A model generated the notes under the pieces. That model ran no database searches. It was given only the letters and a program-made list of their open reading frames with translations, and was not told the origin of the DNA. A stretch of 64,000 bases of DNA from Eretmocerus hayati. Lineage: Eukaryota > Arthropoda > Insecta > Hymenoptera > Aphelinidae. This document shows positions 46,001 through 58,400 of this stretch, in pieces. Each line of letters opens with the position of its first letter. Positions within the stretch are counted from its first letter, which is position 1. Both the position numbers and the translations under genes were made by a program. Where the stretch lies: positions 35,418,714 through 35,482,713 of the forward strand of contig CM056743.1 in NCBI GenBank assembly GCA_029851415.1. Direction: 5' to 3'.

Positions 46001-49000
46001 CAAGCGTAATTTTATACGTGAATCTTGGCTCACAAACGTTGAATGGAAGCTGAGAGGAACTATAGAGACCTGGGTACTATAGAGTGGGAATGTGATTGTT
46101 CGGGGGGGGGGGGGGGGAGAAGGGGGGTCTACATCTATGTAAGAATTTTCCAATGTTGTACATCAGCTTGGCGGTCGAAGAAGATCAGTAGCTATCCGAA
46201 CCATCCTCCTTGTGTGTATCATGGTCTTCCATGGTTCCAGGTTTCTTGTAATCTGATCAAGATTTCTCGTGTGTATTTTCCCCTAAGTTCTGTGTTGGAG
46301 GAAATCTCAATGGTAGTCTCAGGTATTTTCTTAGCTAGCCGATGATTTGAGTGCAGTTCAGCAACGGACGTTAATGATCATAACATATACTCACCCTAGT
46401 TTGAGCTCAATCAAATTGTAGGACTTTTCTTCAGAGGTATATCATCTACGGAAAGACATGATGTCCTTGTGATGATCAGTTGTACAGGAAGTACATTTCT
46501 TATTGAGGTACCTGAATCAAGCTCAAACTTTCTCCAACAGTTTCTCAATTCACATATCGAACAAAAAAACTACTAGGATGTGAAGTACACCTTCCTTCTT
46601 GCAAAAGGTCTGCAATCAATTTCTCATTTTTGAGAGATGTATGAGTTCTAAAGTGCATGTTGGCTTGCATTCCAGAATCTCACTTCTATTGTGGTTGTTA
46701 CAACTAGTTGGATGAAGTGCTCGAGTGCTTGGTGAAATCTCACTTTTGCTGCATTGAGATTGGTTCCTCTACCTGAATTTATAGTATTTTGCTATAGCAT
46801 TGTGATTATACCTCATCCTGAACTCGACTGAAAATAGCCAGAAATCTCGATAAAGCTTACAACGATGATGTTTCTGTCACATTGTTCGGTGTGTAAAATT
46901 GAATTCCAGATGAAATTTTTTATGTGAGTATTTGTTATTCATTAATAGCGTTACCCTCTCGGACAAGAGGAAAATGACTGACTGCTCCATTTAGTAATAC
47001 AGCATATGATGCTTGGTGGTTTCAGTACTCTTTGAAATCGAAAATTCCACCCAAAGACAAGGCTAAGTACATGTGACTTGCTCCGCAACGTTCGCGCTTG
47101 TGCATTGTTGCCTGCATTAATTTTACTCTCGTCTCTTTCATAATCAACGGCAGCTAAGCAGATTTTCTAAATTAGTAATATCCAAGTTTTGGACTCCGAG
47201 ATTCGTTTCAAGAATCGACCCTCTTCTGAAGGCATCACAGCAATTGATGGATTTCATTCTTCTGTCTGGAAATCTGTTTTGCAGCTAGGTTTTGCGTCTT
47301 TGAGTCGTCGATATCGATGCAACCTGAGTTGTTATATGACATCAGTACTCCTGAACCCCTACAACTGCTGTGGAACGATGACCGTCTCAAGTCTTATCCA
47401 CCGACACAATCCTTTGCTCCACATGTCTCTGAAGTTATAGATCTGAATATATAAATTATATCATATGCGAAGATATCAAGCAAAGCTGGTAATTATAGGG
47501 ATCAAGAAAGAGAACGAGAAAGGAACAACTTCCGAGGCAGACGGAGATCTCGCAGCAACAACAGACGCCGATCCCGCAGCACAGATCGAAGACGATCCCG
47601 GAGTGATGATAGGAAAAATGACAGTCGTCGTGATCCAACTAAAAGTAATAAAGATATTGAACAGGATAAAATGAAGGCAAAAAAAGATAGCGACAGTAAA
47701 ATTCTAGCCGAGAAAGAGAAAGCCATAAAAACTCTGCTCGACTCCGACCAAGTCGTACCACCAGGAACCGAAGGTGAAGCTATCCAGGTCTTGGCGGACA
47801 AAACTCAACAGCAAAAAGACAAGGATAAGGATAAGGAGAAGGACAAAGATAAAGAAAACGATACTCGACGAAATAGACGAAGCAGTCCAGAAGCTAGGAA
47901 GCGCAGCCGAACTCCAATTCGCGATCGCTTAGGATTTAGGAGACGCGTCAGCAGGAGTCCCTTACGGAGAAGTCCACTCAGGTCACCGGTTCGCCGAAGA
48001 AGCCCGATTACTTTCAGGAGGAGGAGCCCTATTCGGTTGAGTCCCGATGAACGACGACGCAGGAGTCCCGAAAGAGAGAGCAGTCTGGAGAGAAGGAGAG
48101 CCATCAGGAGACGAAACCGCGAACGTGAACGGTAAACAATTGATCTGATTCTCCATGACTCTCGTTCAAAAGCTTCTGTGAATGAATTTTCTGGTGAGAG
48201 AAGCGGCTAGTGACGACAAAATTTGAATTATGTGAGATGTTTACAATTATGTAATTTTACAGCAATAATGGCATGGATTCGAAATTTTAGATGATGCAGT
48301 CGAGCCGGTTTTCAAGTGTGTTTCCCGGTCTTGCTTCAAATCGTACGTTGCGGATCGTGTGGTATTCGAGTTGGTGCATCTGCGAAACTTTTGAACGAGT
48401 CATGAAACCCATCCTGAGATGATTTCTCATTCATAAAAGACACATAGCACTAACTTACGTTTATAACAATCTTGTGTTAGGCTGGATGTCAGAAGGAGAA
48501 GCCGATCTCGTGAGCGTCGTAGCAAAGACAGGAACAGGAGCGACAGCGGGGAACGACGCAGACGTTCGAGGTCCTATGACAGACACAGCCCTCGTCGAAA
48601 TCGTCGTAGATCGAATTCTCGTAGCCCCAACCGTTCTCCAAATCGCACCAGGAAACGCTCACCTTTCCTCAGCGAGATCGCCCGCAAGCTTCAATCAGAT
48701 TCTTTGAAGCAGGATAGCCCCAGTTCAAATGGGCCCACCTTACCACCCCCGGTCGGACCCGGTATGCATCCTAGCCTCAATCCTGGAGCGCCACCTTTTA
48801 TACCCGGAGCCGGAGGTCCACCGCCAGGTGTTGTTCAGCCGATCGACCCGAGGATGATGCAGGCTAACGGAGGACTGCTGCCTGCCCCAGGTATGCCACC
48901 TCTAGGCCCAGGAGGTATGCCCCCAGGCCCAGGTGGTATGCCCCCAGGTCCAATGGAGATGATTCCTGGTGGCCCAATGATGCATCCTGGAGGAATGATG

Positions 49001-51372
49001 CCCGGACCTCCAGGTCCTCCACCAGGACCCGGTTTTATGACCTACGACGGTCCGCCCCCGGGCCCTGGCATGAACTTCGACATCGAACCTCGAATTCCTC
49101 CGAACCAGGCGTTCGCAGGTGGCCCACTCATGTACAATCAAGTAAATCCCATGCCACCCATGAATCCCCTCCCACATCCCATGCGCCCTATCTCGCCCCA
49201 GCCCGTGCCAGCGCCTGGACAGGGCTCCATCTTGTTCCCAGGTATGCAAGCCTCTGCTGCGGTTCAGCCTACACCTGTTCCACCGCCCAAATATTCGCCC
49301 AAATTCAGCAGTAAGCCCAGGAGATCCAGATCACCCAGTGAAGAGAGATACCGAAGCCGAGGACACCGGGAGGAGCGCATGAAGACTCCAGAGCCGCCCA
49401 AAATATCAGCATCGGATTTCAAAGTAACGACCTTTTACATCATTGTGAATCTATCCAATCTCGCGTTTGATGTACGGTTACCCGAGTGTGCTCTGTCGGC
49501 ATTACTACGATCACATTCGAAACCTTCGCGTTGTCAATGAGCCCATTTTGTACTCTTTGTGAAGAATCTGACGTGTTTTTGCATTTACAGCCTGTTGAGA
49601 AGACCAGCCTGACGAGCTTGTCCAGCCTGCTAGAAGCCTCGGTGTCGATGAAAGGTGCGCAGCAAATTCAAGCTATTCACTCTCCTTTTCCTCCAAAAAT
49701 GTTTCTGCAAGTCACGATGCATTGGAAACCATCCTGTTTAACGTGGATGTGCAAATGTTGAAAAATTTCCAAAACAATAATGGAAGCTTTCAACTTTCAA
49801 TCTCAGTGAATATTGCATGCACAAGAACAGTTGAAAGAATGTTGAGTGGTTATAATGAGAGTATAATGTGTCTGAATATAAACAATTTATGAAAAATCGT
49901 TTTTTGTCACTCTAGATTCATCTGGTATGACGCCGTCTTTCCGAGGTTAGTTGAAATTTCTCCGCAGCAAAATTTCTTTCTGCTCTAAGTAGACGTAATG
50001 TTGACATTTGCAATTTGTTGAATGATCGGCAGGATTCAAGCCAGAGATCGTACGTCAGTGCGAGAAAGCTCTACGCAGTCTACCGGCCGAGGATCCGCGA
50101 CTGAAGATGAAGGGCCGCTTTTTCCTGGAGCCGCCGAAGGACACTGACAAGCAAGACGCAAAACCGATCGAGTCCAACTCTATTTTGCTGCGCAAAGGCC
50201 GGACCGAGATTCACTGGGCTGAGGAGGAGAATCAACTGTGGGACACAAATCTTCGAGGACCCGAGCGCAAGCGCGTCGTCATGCACCAGAAGATCTCTCA
50301 AACAGAGGAGCCACTTCGCGAGTCTATAGCCGTTCAGGTTGAGGATCAGCGCGTCATGGCCGACGCAACGACCATGGTGACACCGCTCGATTTCCAAGAA
50401 GAGACACCACCACCACGACCCCGGGCTCCTCATTTGCTCCAGCAACACCAACAAGCGCTCTTACAGACGACTCAGATGGTCTTAGAAGAGCAACAGAGGC
50501 TCGCCGCCGTGGCCCGAGCTGGTGGTGTTGTAAACGACTTCGATGGCAGACGAGAATGGGGACCGAGAGAGACCTTCGATCACGCTGCACAGCTGCGCGA
50601 AAGCGACGACCTGCGCTGGACGCTGAGTCGCGAACGGCAGCAGCAGCAGCAGCAACAACAGCAAGGAGTAGCCTGGCCTCGGGGATTCTCACCCAACAGG
50701 CAACAGGAAACTATCGATCACATGCACGGCGGCGCAGGAGTCGTCGGCGGAGCTATTGGTGGACCCATCGGACTCATGGACGCTAGGCTGAGCAACAACA
50801 ATTTAATGGTGGAAACGGCAGCTGCTGCTGCATTGCTGGCTGCTCGTAATGCTGCTAGTCAGATTGACCCCATGGGTCGTTTAGGCATCGACAGAGGTGG
50901 CAACGTCCTAGACAGGTTGATGAACTCGCGCGTCATGGATGCCCGGGAAAGGCTGATGGAGCAACGTGGCCTTGGCGTGATGGGTGGTGTCGGCGTTGGT
51001 AATGTTGGTATGGGCCTAGGAGATGTCGACCAAAGGGAGATAGACATGGACCTGATGCGCGAACGCGAACTCATTCGAGAACACGAGCAGATGATGCTCG
51101 ACGACTTTGAGATGCGGCAGAAACAACAGCAGCAACAGGGCTTTGGGGGAGGTTTCGGCGGGGGAGGTAGGTCTTCTATGGATTTGGTCGAGCATGAGCA
51201 GGACGATGACGCGCCTATGGATGACGGCGCTGAAGATCTTGAAATTATAGAGGAAAGACTAGGTAGAGACAAACCGTGGCAACAACCAAGACCTGCCGCG
51301 TTCAATAATGCAAGAGGAGGCGCCGGTTCAAAGAGACCTTTTCGCGGTAGGATAGGTGGCTATCGTTCATAG
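43052..51372 (+). CDS. Large RS-rich, Pro/Gly/Met-rich, Gln-rich nuclear protein, family not recognised
   Basis: Six coding exons, all GT/AG and in phase: 43052-43287, 47499-48131, 48493-49423, 49591-49654, 49916-49945 and 50033-51372, giving 1077 aa. Layout: acidic N terminus (1-78) with IGLDIIDVFDDEE; an Arg/Ser domain (about 79-350) with RRRSRS-type repeats and a Lys-Asp/Glu run; FLSEIARKLQSD (about 350), which looks like a short conserved motif; a Pro/Gly/Met-rich stretch (about 365-560); then KTSLTSLSSLLEASVSMK and GFKPEIVRQCEKALRSLPAED (about 605-655), the best candidate folded segment. The C-terminal third is Gln/Arg/Gly-rich with an uninterrupted Gln run near residue 835 and ends in an RG-rich tail (RGGAGSKRPFRGRIGGYRS). 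The composition points to pre-mRNA splicing or 3'-end processing in nuclear speckles; that is inference. Poly(A) hexamer near 51952. Confidence 0.85.
45425..45541. repeat. Short minisatellite, ~18-21 bp unit
   Basis: About six diverged copies of GATTACACTCAAAACCTA-like units in a row inside the first intron of the RS-rich gene. Confidence 0.6.
46102..46127. repeat. G-run in intron
   Basis: About 16 consecutive G, then AGAA and six more G, on the plus strand. It resembles the tract at 20242-20268, including the CTACA word that follows. Confidence 0.8.
50638..50664 (+). repeat. CAG/CAA repeat encoding polyglutamine
   Basis: Pure Gln codons, mostly CAG then CAA, within the last exon of the RS-rich gene. 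Length polymorphism is likely. The flanking sequence is also Gln/Arg-rich. Confidence 0.85.
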
Positions 51373-52857
51373 TCCCGTGACAAGAGTGAAAGCGTGCCGA
51401 AGTATTAGATTTCGTCCGAGACGTTTTTTGACCGACGCGTAACCGAGCTCACGAGTAAAATCTCATGAGATCGTGGCTCGCTGGTTTGCGTTCTCGAAAC
51501 ATGTCCCAATGAACTTTGTTCGTGTATATAGAAGAGGATAGGATATATTCTCAACTCACGTTTTTCTGTACAAATTGCCTCTTTTTTTTATATTTTGTTG
51601 CAAATATATGCCATTTTTCGCGGTTAGAGTCAGTACCAAGACCGATTCGTGGATGGGTTGAAGCCAAAGTCTCTGTCATGAAGTGCAGATATGAGTAAGT
51701 CGATCTTGATGATTTTGATGAACGTTTCATTATTATGTATTTTTACAAGCAACAAGCTATTTCAGTCAAACTTTTTATCGTGTAGTCTAAGCTTTCCACG
51801 TTTACTGCAGACCCACAATTTTCGATCAAAATAGGGGCATCTTTCAAGAGAGTTCTTTTTGTACATTGATATAAGTAGATCGTGGAATATTACATTTTTA
51901 ATTATATTCCAACCTTATCAAACAGCTGTATAATATTATCATTGTATCAGCAATAAATTATCATAAGATGAGTTCATCTATCTTGGTCAATTTTATCAAT
52001 AGATATATGAACCTGATCAATATCATACTTTCACTATGTGGTACGATCACCCTGGAACCAGAATAGCAAAAGTTGATGCAATAGATTAGATTTGATGAAA
52101 AAATTCTCATGGTGAATCGTCTTTTGTCTCCTTGTCTGTGCTGTGACTATTTTTAATAATATTTTGGAGATGTATTGCAGAGAGATCTCATGCTAAAACA
52201 AGTATTTTCAATATTTAGCAAAGCCTGGTAACAATTTTGAGATTGATGTTGAGCTACAGAAGTTGATGGCGTAGGTTCTGTTGAAGAAGGATTGGACGCC
52301 AGGTAAGAGGCAGTTCATCCTCATGATACTCTGATAAAGCTCCCTCTGCAAACTCTAACAACTTGAATGATTTAGTTGGTCGCAAATGGATCGGGGTTCT
52401 TTCTTGGTTCTTGAATGTAATTGTACTAACACGCTATTCAAAAGTGGAATTGAAATAGATCTATCATGGTTTCAATGAACTTTTGGTTGTCAAGCGCAGT
52501 TTTTTAACGACGCTCAATTCAAATTTCGAAATGAGTTCCTGCCGTATTAGCCGGCTTAAAATTTGCTGCTTCTGATAGCAAAACGTTTGACAGATTTCGC
52601 AGGTACAAGAGACATTGTCATACAAGTCTATTGCTTCAATGTCTTTTAGATACTGTGGATATCAGTGAAGTGAGAGCATCTCTCTTCTAGTTATTGACGA
52701 TGATCAATAGGATTTTCTTACTGGGCTAACTTCTATTACATGACATTGATCAGGACGGAATTCATGTGAACCACCTAATCAAATTCAGCAAGGATCGCGA
52801 TACTAGAGTTATTTGAGTATATCATTTTTCGTGGCCGATGACATGACACCATATTCA
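51373..52857. other. 3' UTR of the RS-rich gene and spacer
   Basis: An AATAAA at about 51952 suggests a 3' UTR of about 0.6 kb. Beyond it the sequence has short broken open fragments with no recognised family. Confidence 0.4.
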
Positions 52858-53013
52858 GGAGGAGCAAAAACCAAAAAGTTATGATCGTCATGGTGATGCC
52901 TATAAGATGAATTCTTGGCTTGAGAATGGAAATACTGAGAGGCAGAAAAAATATCTACTGAAAGGTAGCGCAGTTGGTGTGGCAATTTATGCCAATCACA
53001 CGGATAATGATAT
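52858..53013 (+). CDS. Exon-like segment, gene unknown
   Basis: After an acceptor-like CATATTCAG, an open frame of about 52 codons runs to a GTAAGT donor. The peptide includes YDRHGDAYKMNSWLENG and GSAVGVAIYANHTDND, balanced and protein-like in composition. Downstream at about 53150-53270 a second coding-like stretch (DVAIHVSNGTGSNKYFVFLL) begins, also plus strand, but stops soon break it. No start, stop or family could be set. It could be a real gene's exon, a pseudogene or an old insertion. Confidence 0.3.
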
Positions 53014-54371
53014 CGGTAAGTTATTAATAATAGTTTTTTACGATGCGTACGTTCAGAATCTTGAAATCTAACATATTGAACTTCTAATTACGAGTTTGAT
53101 ACTGAAAATTCTGAGAACGTATGACCAATCATTTTCATTGTTTTTTTTTTCATGGAGATGTTGCTATTCACGTATCCAATGGTACGGGATCAAACAAATA
53201 TTTTGTGTTTCTGTTGAATACGATGACGCCGTTCAAGATCGAATTGTGTCGGCCCGCCACTTCAACTTCAACATAGTTTCGTCTATACAATATATGTTTT
53301 TTTACCAGAATTCCATTTTACGCTTGATCAGATGCGTGTATTGTTCGTGTTGTTTTCAATGCCCAGAAACTTGAAGCAGTAGTGAGAATGTTAGGTTTTG
53401 GCGGATCATCTGACTTTTCAATAATCCTGATCGCCGGTAACGTCAGAGTGAGACTTTGCCAAAAATTATTTATGATTTTCCAATGATCATCTTATATGCA
53501 TGCTATATGTTTCCTGTGCTCTCTGATTGATTGTAGGCCAATCAAAACTGAAAGTGCGAATGTTTGTTCACAGAGAAGTAATAAATGATTCACTCGCACT
53601 ATCAGCCTGATTCAGAGGCATAATGATGAACGAGAAATGGTCGGAGCTTGCAAGCTCCATTAATACACACACTTTGCAATAATTAAATACAAATGCATCG
53701 GTCCCGGATTTCGCACACCACCCACACCTGATGCTTTTCCATCGAAGCAAGCAGGCAGCATCATGCAGTATATAAACTTTAGTCGGTCGTATCATTTTTC
53801 ACAACATAGCACAGCCACCGTGCAGGAAGAGTTGAGGTAGCGCGCGCAATACGCCCCCGCCCCGATTCTAATAGATATACCTAATACCTATATATAACAC
53901 ATATTATAAAGCCGCAGTCCAGCGACCCCAAGCAGCGGCACCTAGGACAGTTTTCTCGCGCTTCAAAGCTTGCGACCTTCGCTCCTTCGTCACTCAGTGA
54001 TAATAAATTTTGCGGAATAAATTTTATCTTTATAAGACTAATACACGATGACAAAAATGAAAATTGAAGAATCAGTGTAAATAACGTTTGCCATGTAGAA
54101 TGAAATTTTATGCAAGTGCAAGCTCAATTCTGTGTGTCTGCAGTGCAGCGCCCACGTGTTTCGCAAGCTTCCTTCTCTCGGTGCTTTTGACCCCGCACGG
54201 ACGAGTTCACTTTACAGTGTTTCATGCCGGCCACCGGTAATTCTTAATCTTTATAGTTAAATACTCACATGGTGAATGAAACTTTTCAGTGATAATCAAT
54301 CAGTGCTAAAACTTTAAATCAGAAATCAAGCAGTCATTGCATTGCAACTTGCAAGCGCCCTGTTATAGCAC

Positions 54372-54379
54372 ATCGACGT

Positions 54380-54406
<27 letters not shown>
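54372..54406. repeat. TA microsatellite
   Basis: An uninterrupted (TA)n of about 17 units in the promoter-like zone. Confidence 0.9.
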
Positions 54407-54418
<12 letters not shown>

Positions 54419-54889
54419 ATCGACGGTAGCGGCAGCGGCGGCGCTCGGCGGCTTGTTGTTGTCAAGCGCCTCCCCCCCGCACGTCTCTTTTACGGCGCGC
54501 TCCTCAAGACTGCGAATTTCGAATTGCATTGCACCTCAACAACTCCATTATGTATACCTCAACCCAATGCTGTATAGCCGTCAAATTAGAAGAAAATGTA
54601 CACTTCTTCGAAATTTTCGACTTGCTGTCAACACAGATAGAACATTGATGAATGCTCCGATTTTGAAGCTTGCAGACGACAAAATTATTAGTTTGTTTTT
54701 GGAGTAACGCTTGGTCCTGGATTCTGATGACGACGAGGAAACTGACGTGAAGACGGTGTTGTGTCAAGATATTAGGAGATAAATAAAAGTAGATATAAGT
54801 ACACACAGTGCGCAGACAGCTGCCCTCGCGTCAGGCCCATAGACTTTTAGCATTTTATTAGTGTTAGTATTAACGTGTCGGTGTGAGAC

Positions 54890-54910
54890 TCTTTCTCTCT
54901 CTCTCTCTCC
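54890..54910. repeat. CT microsatellite
   Basis: A short (CT)n run in the promoter-like zone. On the plus strand it reads as a pyrimidine tract but has no AG acceptor directly after it. Confidence 0.8.
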
Positions 54911-55412
54911 ATCTTAGTCTTTTTGGCGCTAGCGAATGCTATGCTGTCTCCGTGTGGCTGAAATCTACCGCCACCGATGCTATAGCGAGGCGCTAGCGGG
55001 CTAGCGCTACCGCTCATCGTTCGTCGTCATCGTCGTAGTCGTCCGCAGCAGCAGCATCAGTGTAATAGTGGCAGTCTACCATCGACGTGTATACCTCATC
55101 TTTTTCATATATAGAACATCCTCGGGTTGCGCGCGAGACGATCAGGTCGTCGGCCTCATACCTACAAAGTTTTTCTCCCTGAGGATGTTGTCGTTGATCC
55201 GCGAGTGTGATTCAAGTGCCAATTATAATAATAATAATAGTGAGGTGGTTCTATCATAAAGTGGCTTAAATAAAAGTGTACTGTGCTCGTGGCTGATGCT
55301 CTCAACATGAAAGAGCTGTGTGCAGCATTATAATAGTGAGCAGTAACATCAGCAGCAGCCCGGGCTGCATCATCATCTACACGGGCGTCTTTTGGTGACG
55401 ACAATCACAGAA

Positions 55413-55460
55413 ATGAACGAAAAAAACCGACAAGTGTGGATTTTGAATAACGTGTACGAG
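55413..55460 (+). CDS. Candidate first coding exon (16 codons) of a gene running rightwards
   Basis: ATG in an A-rich context opens MNEKNRQVWILNNVYE and meets a consensus GTAAGC donor exactly at a codon boundary (phase 0). The long GC-rich leader before it supports a real start. No following exon was identified, so the intron must be large, possibly more than 5 kb. I do not recognise the gene. Confidence 0.5.
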
Positions 55461-58400
55461 GTAAGCAAACCACGTGAAAAGGTTATAAACGATGTGTAAA
55501 AGAAATGTGATACGGGGTATTTGCTCTCGTCCTCCCCCGTGAATATTTTGAGGTTAGGATGCTCTCAACGGTCGAGTGGCTCTCGCGTCGCGCCGCCAAG
55601 AAGAGGCGGCGGCATCAGCAGCAGTAGAACCTTTGCTTAGCTTTTTCTCGGCGTGGACTGCACGCCTTGGACCTTGAATGTTTTTGTAAATTTCAAAATC
55701 TCTTTGGTTGATAAGCTGATAATGGAATGACAATGTTGACATCGACATTAGAAGCATCATGCAGTCGTTAATTGATGAGTGATTGAGTTACTTGGCGTAG
55801 CCAGTTTTGTTTGGATGTGAGGTAGCGGCGCAACGTGCATGTATAGTATTCTATCAAACGACCTGGAGGTAATATTGAAAACGTTATGGAAACTCTCGAT
55901 GTGCAGACAAGCGTGTCCGAGGTAGCTCAACATCGAGCCCGCGCCCCGAGTACCTAGAGTGTATATAAGCGACCTAACCTCCAAGCAGCCCAGTACTCGA
56001 GGTGCTCGACGCGCGGGATGGAGACACTATATATGAGCGTCGGAGATGATTCCCTTGATTGAGCGTTTCATGTTCGGAAAAATTCGAGTCAAATAATGTC
56101 TAGAGCAGCGCCCTTCAAAATCCTCAATTGCTTGAGATTGTCTGGCGAAAGGGTCAATGCACCGAATTCGCGCGGAAAACAATCTCTAAGATTAGCGTCC
56201 TTGCACATTGAAGTTCGTCTGCAACGTGGATCATCTCATGAATCCTAGATCCGAGCCTATATCTTCATCGCAAAGAATGTGTGTGCCCCTGAATTATAGG
56301 TGCTGCCTATAGGTACTTCGCTATACAAAAAACAATTTTGGCCGGACATCACACGGCTCTTTGATGAGCTCATACGAAAACGGCCTAAAAATGAGGACAC
56401 ACGCTGCTGTCGTTGATAGATAGATACACGTCGCATTTGGATCCGCCACCGCAAGCGCTCACTAGATTGGCATTGGCAAATGTATTGCGTAGGATTTCGC
56501 GCACATAAATATAGACAGCTCTATAGAGAAAAATGATGTTATGCGAGTCGAAGGCGCGCACATTACGCGCGCGAGGAAGGCCAAAGGTCGTCGAGCGCGA
56601 GTGGCGGCGTGTCATATTCTATTCGAAACACGTCGCTCTGTATACCTAAACTCTCCCCACTACCATTTATAATCTTTGTTTCCGCTACACTCAATCGCGT
56701 TAATATACCTACGTTTTCTTCTAGGAACCTTTCTTTCACCTTCTTTTTCGATTTAAAAAAAAAAAAAAATCATATTGCTCTACGATACTATAGCACAATC
56801 GCTGAAGCTGCAAGTGTCTCAGCTGATTTTTGAATAAAAGATTCTATTAGTATATTTCCAGAAATGCGACTGTCGCACTTTTGCGAATATAGCAGAATCA
56901 GAATGACCACTTGTAAACTCTAGGTTGTATAGTAAACATCGACGCTAATGAGATTGTTGTGCCTTTGCAATTCTTAACTTTGCATTCCTTCATATTGATT
57001 CTCTCGCAGAGCAGAAAAGAAATTGAGTTATGCACCAATTTTCTTATTTCGCACTAGTCTTGCACACCTATACTGTCCAGAAATCGGCTGATATTGTTTT
57101 GGTTGTACCTGTCAGTTCATTCCTCAATCACTTCATCTCATACAAGTGGATTTTGATGACTAACAGTGATGGGTTTAAATGAGCTTATGTAATATTTAAG
57201 GGATATTTTTGAAATGTCAAAATTAGATGAATTATAGAGCAGTGATGAATTTAAATGAGCTTATGTAATATTTAAGGGATATTTTTGAAATGTCAAAATT
57301 AGATGAATTATAGAGATGAAGAAGTGAACTTGCCCTCCAAATATACTTGGAATATTCAAATAAAAATTGTGACATGATCAACATCTAGCCACTGTTTCTT
57401 CAAGAATTGAAACTTGCCTCCCATTTACCAGTCATAGATTCTGTGAGAGTATTACATTACTCGAATAAGATCTTCTGGATGGATAATAAATGCAACTTAA
57501 CATGCCAAAAGGTGCACAAGAAAATATGTATACTTAGAATCACGATAAGCGTCCTCTCAGGCTTACATTGTTTTGGCATAGTCTGCTTTATACTTCACAC
57601 TGAGCATCTGTAGTCCTTTTTCCCCATTTCAATGTCGAGAGACCATCTGCCATTGTAGTTGGAACAGTTCTTTACGAGCTAAATGTCCAATACTTGTATA
57701 GAGCCTTGGCAGATGAGTGGCTTTTTGAGACCTTTCTATTCTAGAAGCGCAACACTCAAATAAAGTCAATGGATCAAATGATTTGTTCAGCTCAAATCTT
57801 CTTTCCAGAATTCTTTTCCTATGTCTTTCAATATGTAACTCGTAGCTAATAATTTAACTGATTTCTCAACTTGTACACAGCTTCTATAAATGATAGTTGT
57901 ATCTCATTCATTCCTCTGCTGCACAAGACAAACTTTGTATTCTATTCGTGGAAATGTTTGATAAGAGTAATGAAGAAAATCTTGTGACATTTTAGGTCTC
58001 TTTATATACACCAGACCTCTCACCTGAAAAAACTCTTGTGAAGTTGGAGAAAACTAATTAAAGATGAAGATGTTCATTTGTTTGCTAATGGAGACGCAGA
58101 AAAAGAGCTGAAGGGATAAATGTTACCGCAACATTTGTTTTTTTTTGTGCTACACCACTACTCAGTTGCGTATCGCGTAGTGTAGGCGAGTAGCAAGACG
58201 CCAAGGAAGTAATTAGACACTACTGCGAGTTCGAGGTTATTCCTGGAGACGCTGTCTTCCAAAGCTACAGTTCCTAATTGCTCTCTGTGTATAGGCGACC
58301 CCCTTGAGTCTAAAAAACATCGTACTTGAATTTTCCACCATCACTTCGGCTCCTCCGTTCTCATTTCTGATGCTCAATCCTACCACTTTCACAACCACGT

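Larger units (their letters stand above)
43288..47498 (+). other. 4.2-kb first intron of the RS-rich gene
   Basis: It is far longer than other introns in the window. It holds an A/C-rich minisatellite, a G-run, and scattered broken open fragments at 43430-44520 with no recognised family. No nested intact gene was found on either strand. Confidence 0.5.
53450..55412. promoter_or_regulatory. Promoter-like zone and 5' leader for the plus-strand exon at 55413
   Basis: GC-richer than its surroundings, with TATATA words near 53880, GC-rich blocks, a CT run and clustered CGTCGT words (about 55020-55040). It precedes the ATG exon at 55413. It is consistent with a long untranslated first exon, but no transcription start can be fixed. 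Confidence 0.35.

Noticed and set aside
47502..51305. Ser/Leu/Cys-rich minus-strand frames opposite the RS-rich gene
   Set aside because: Antisense shadows of Arg/Ser, Pro/Gly and Gln codons in the plus-strand gene.
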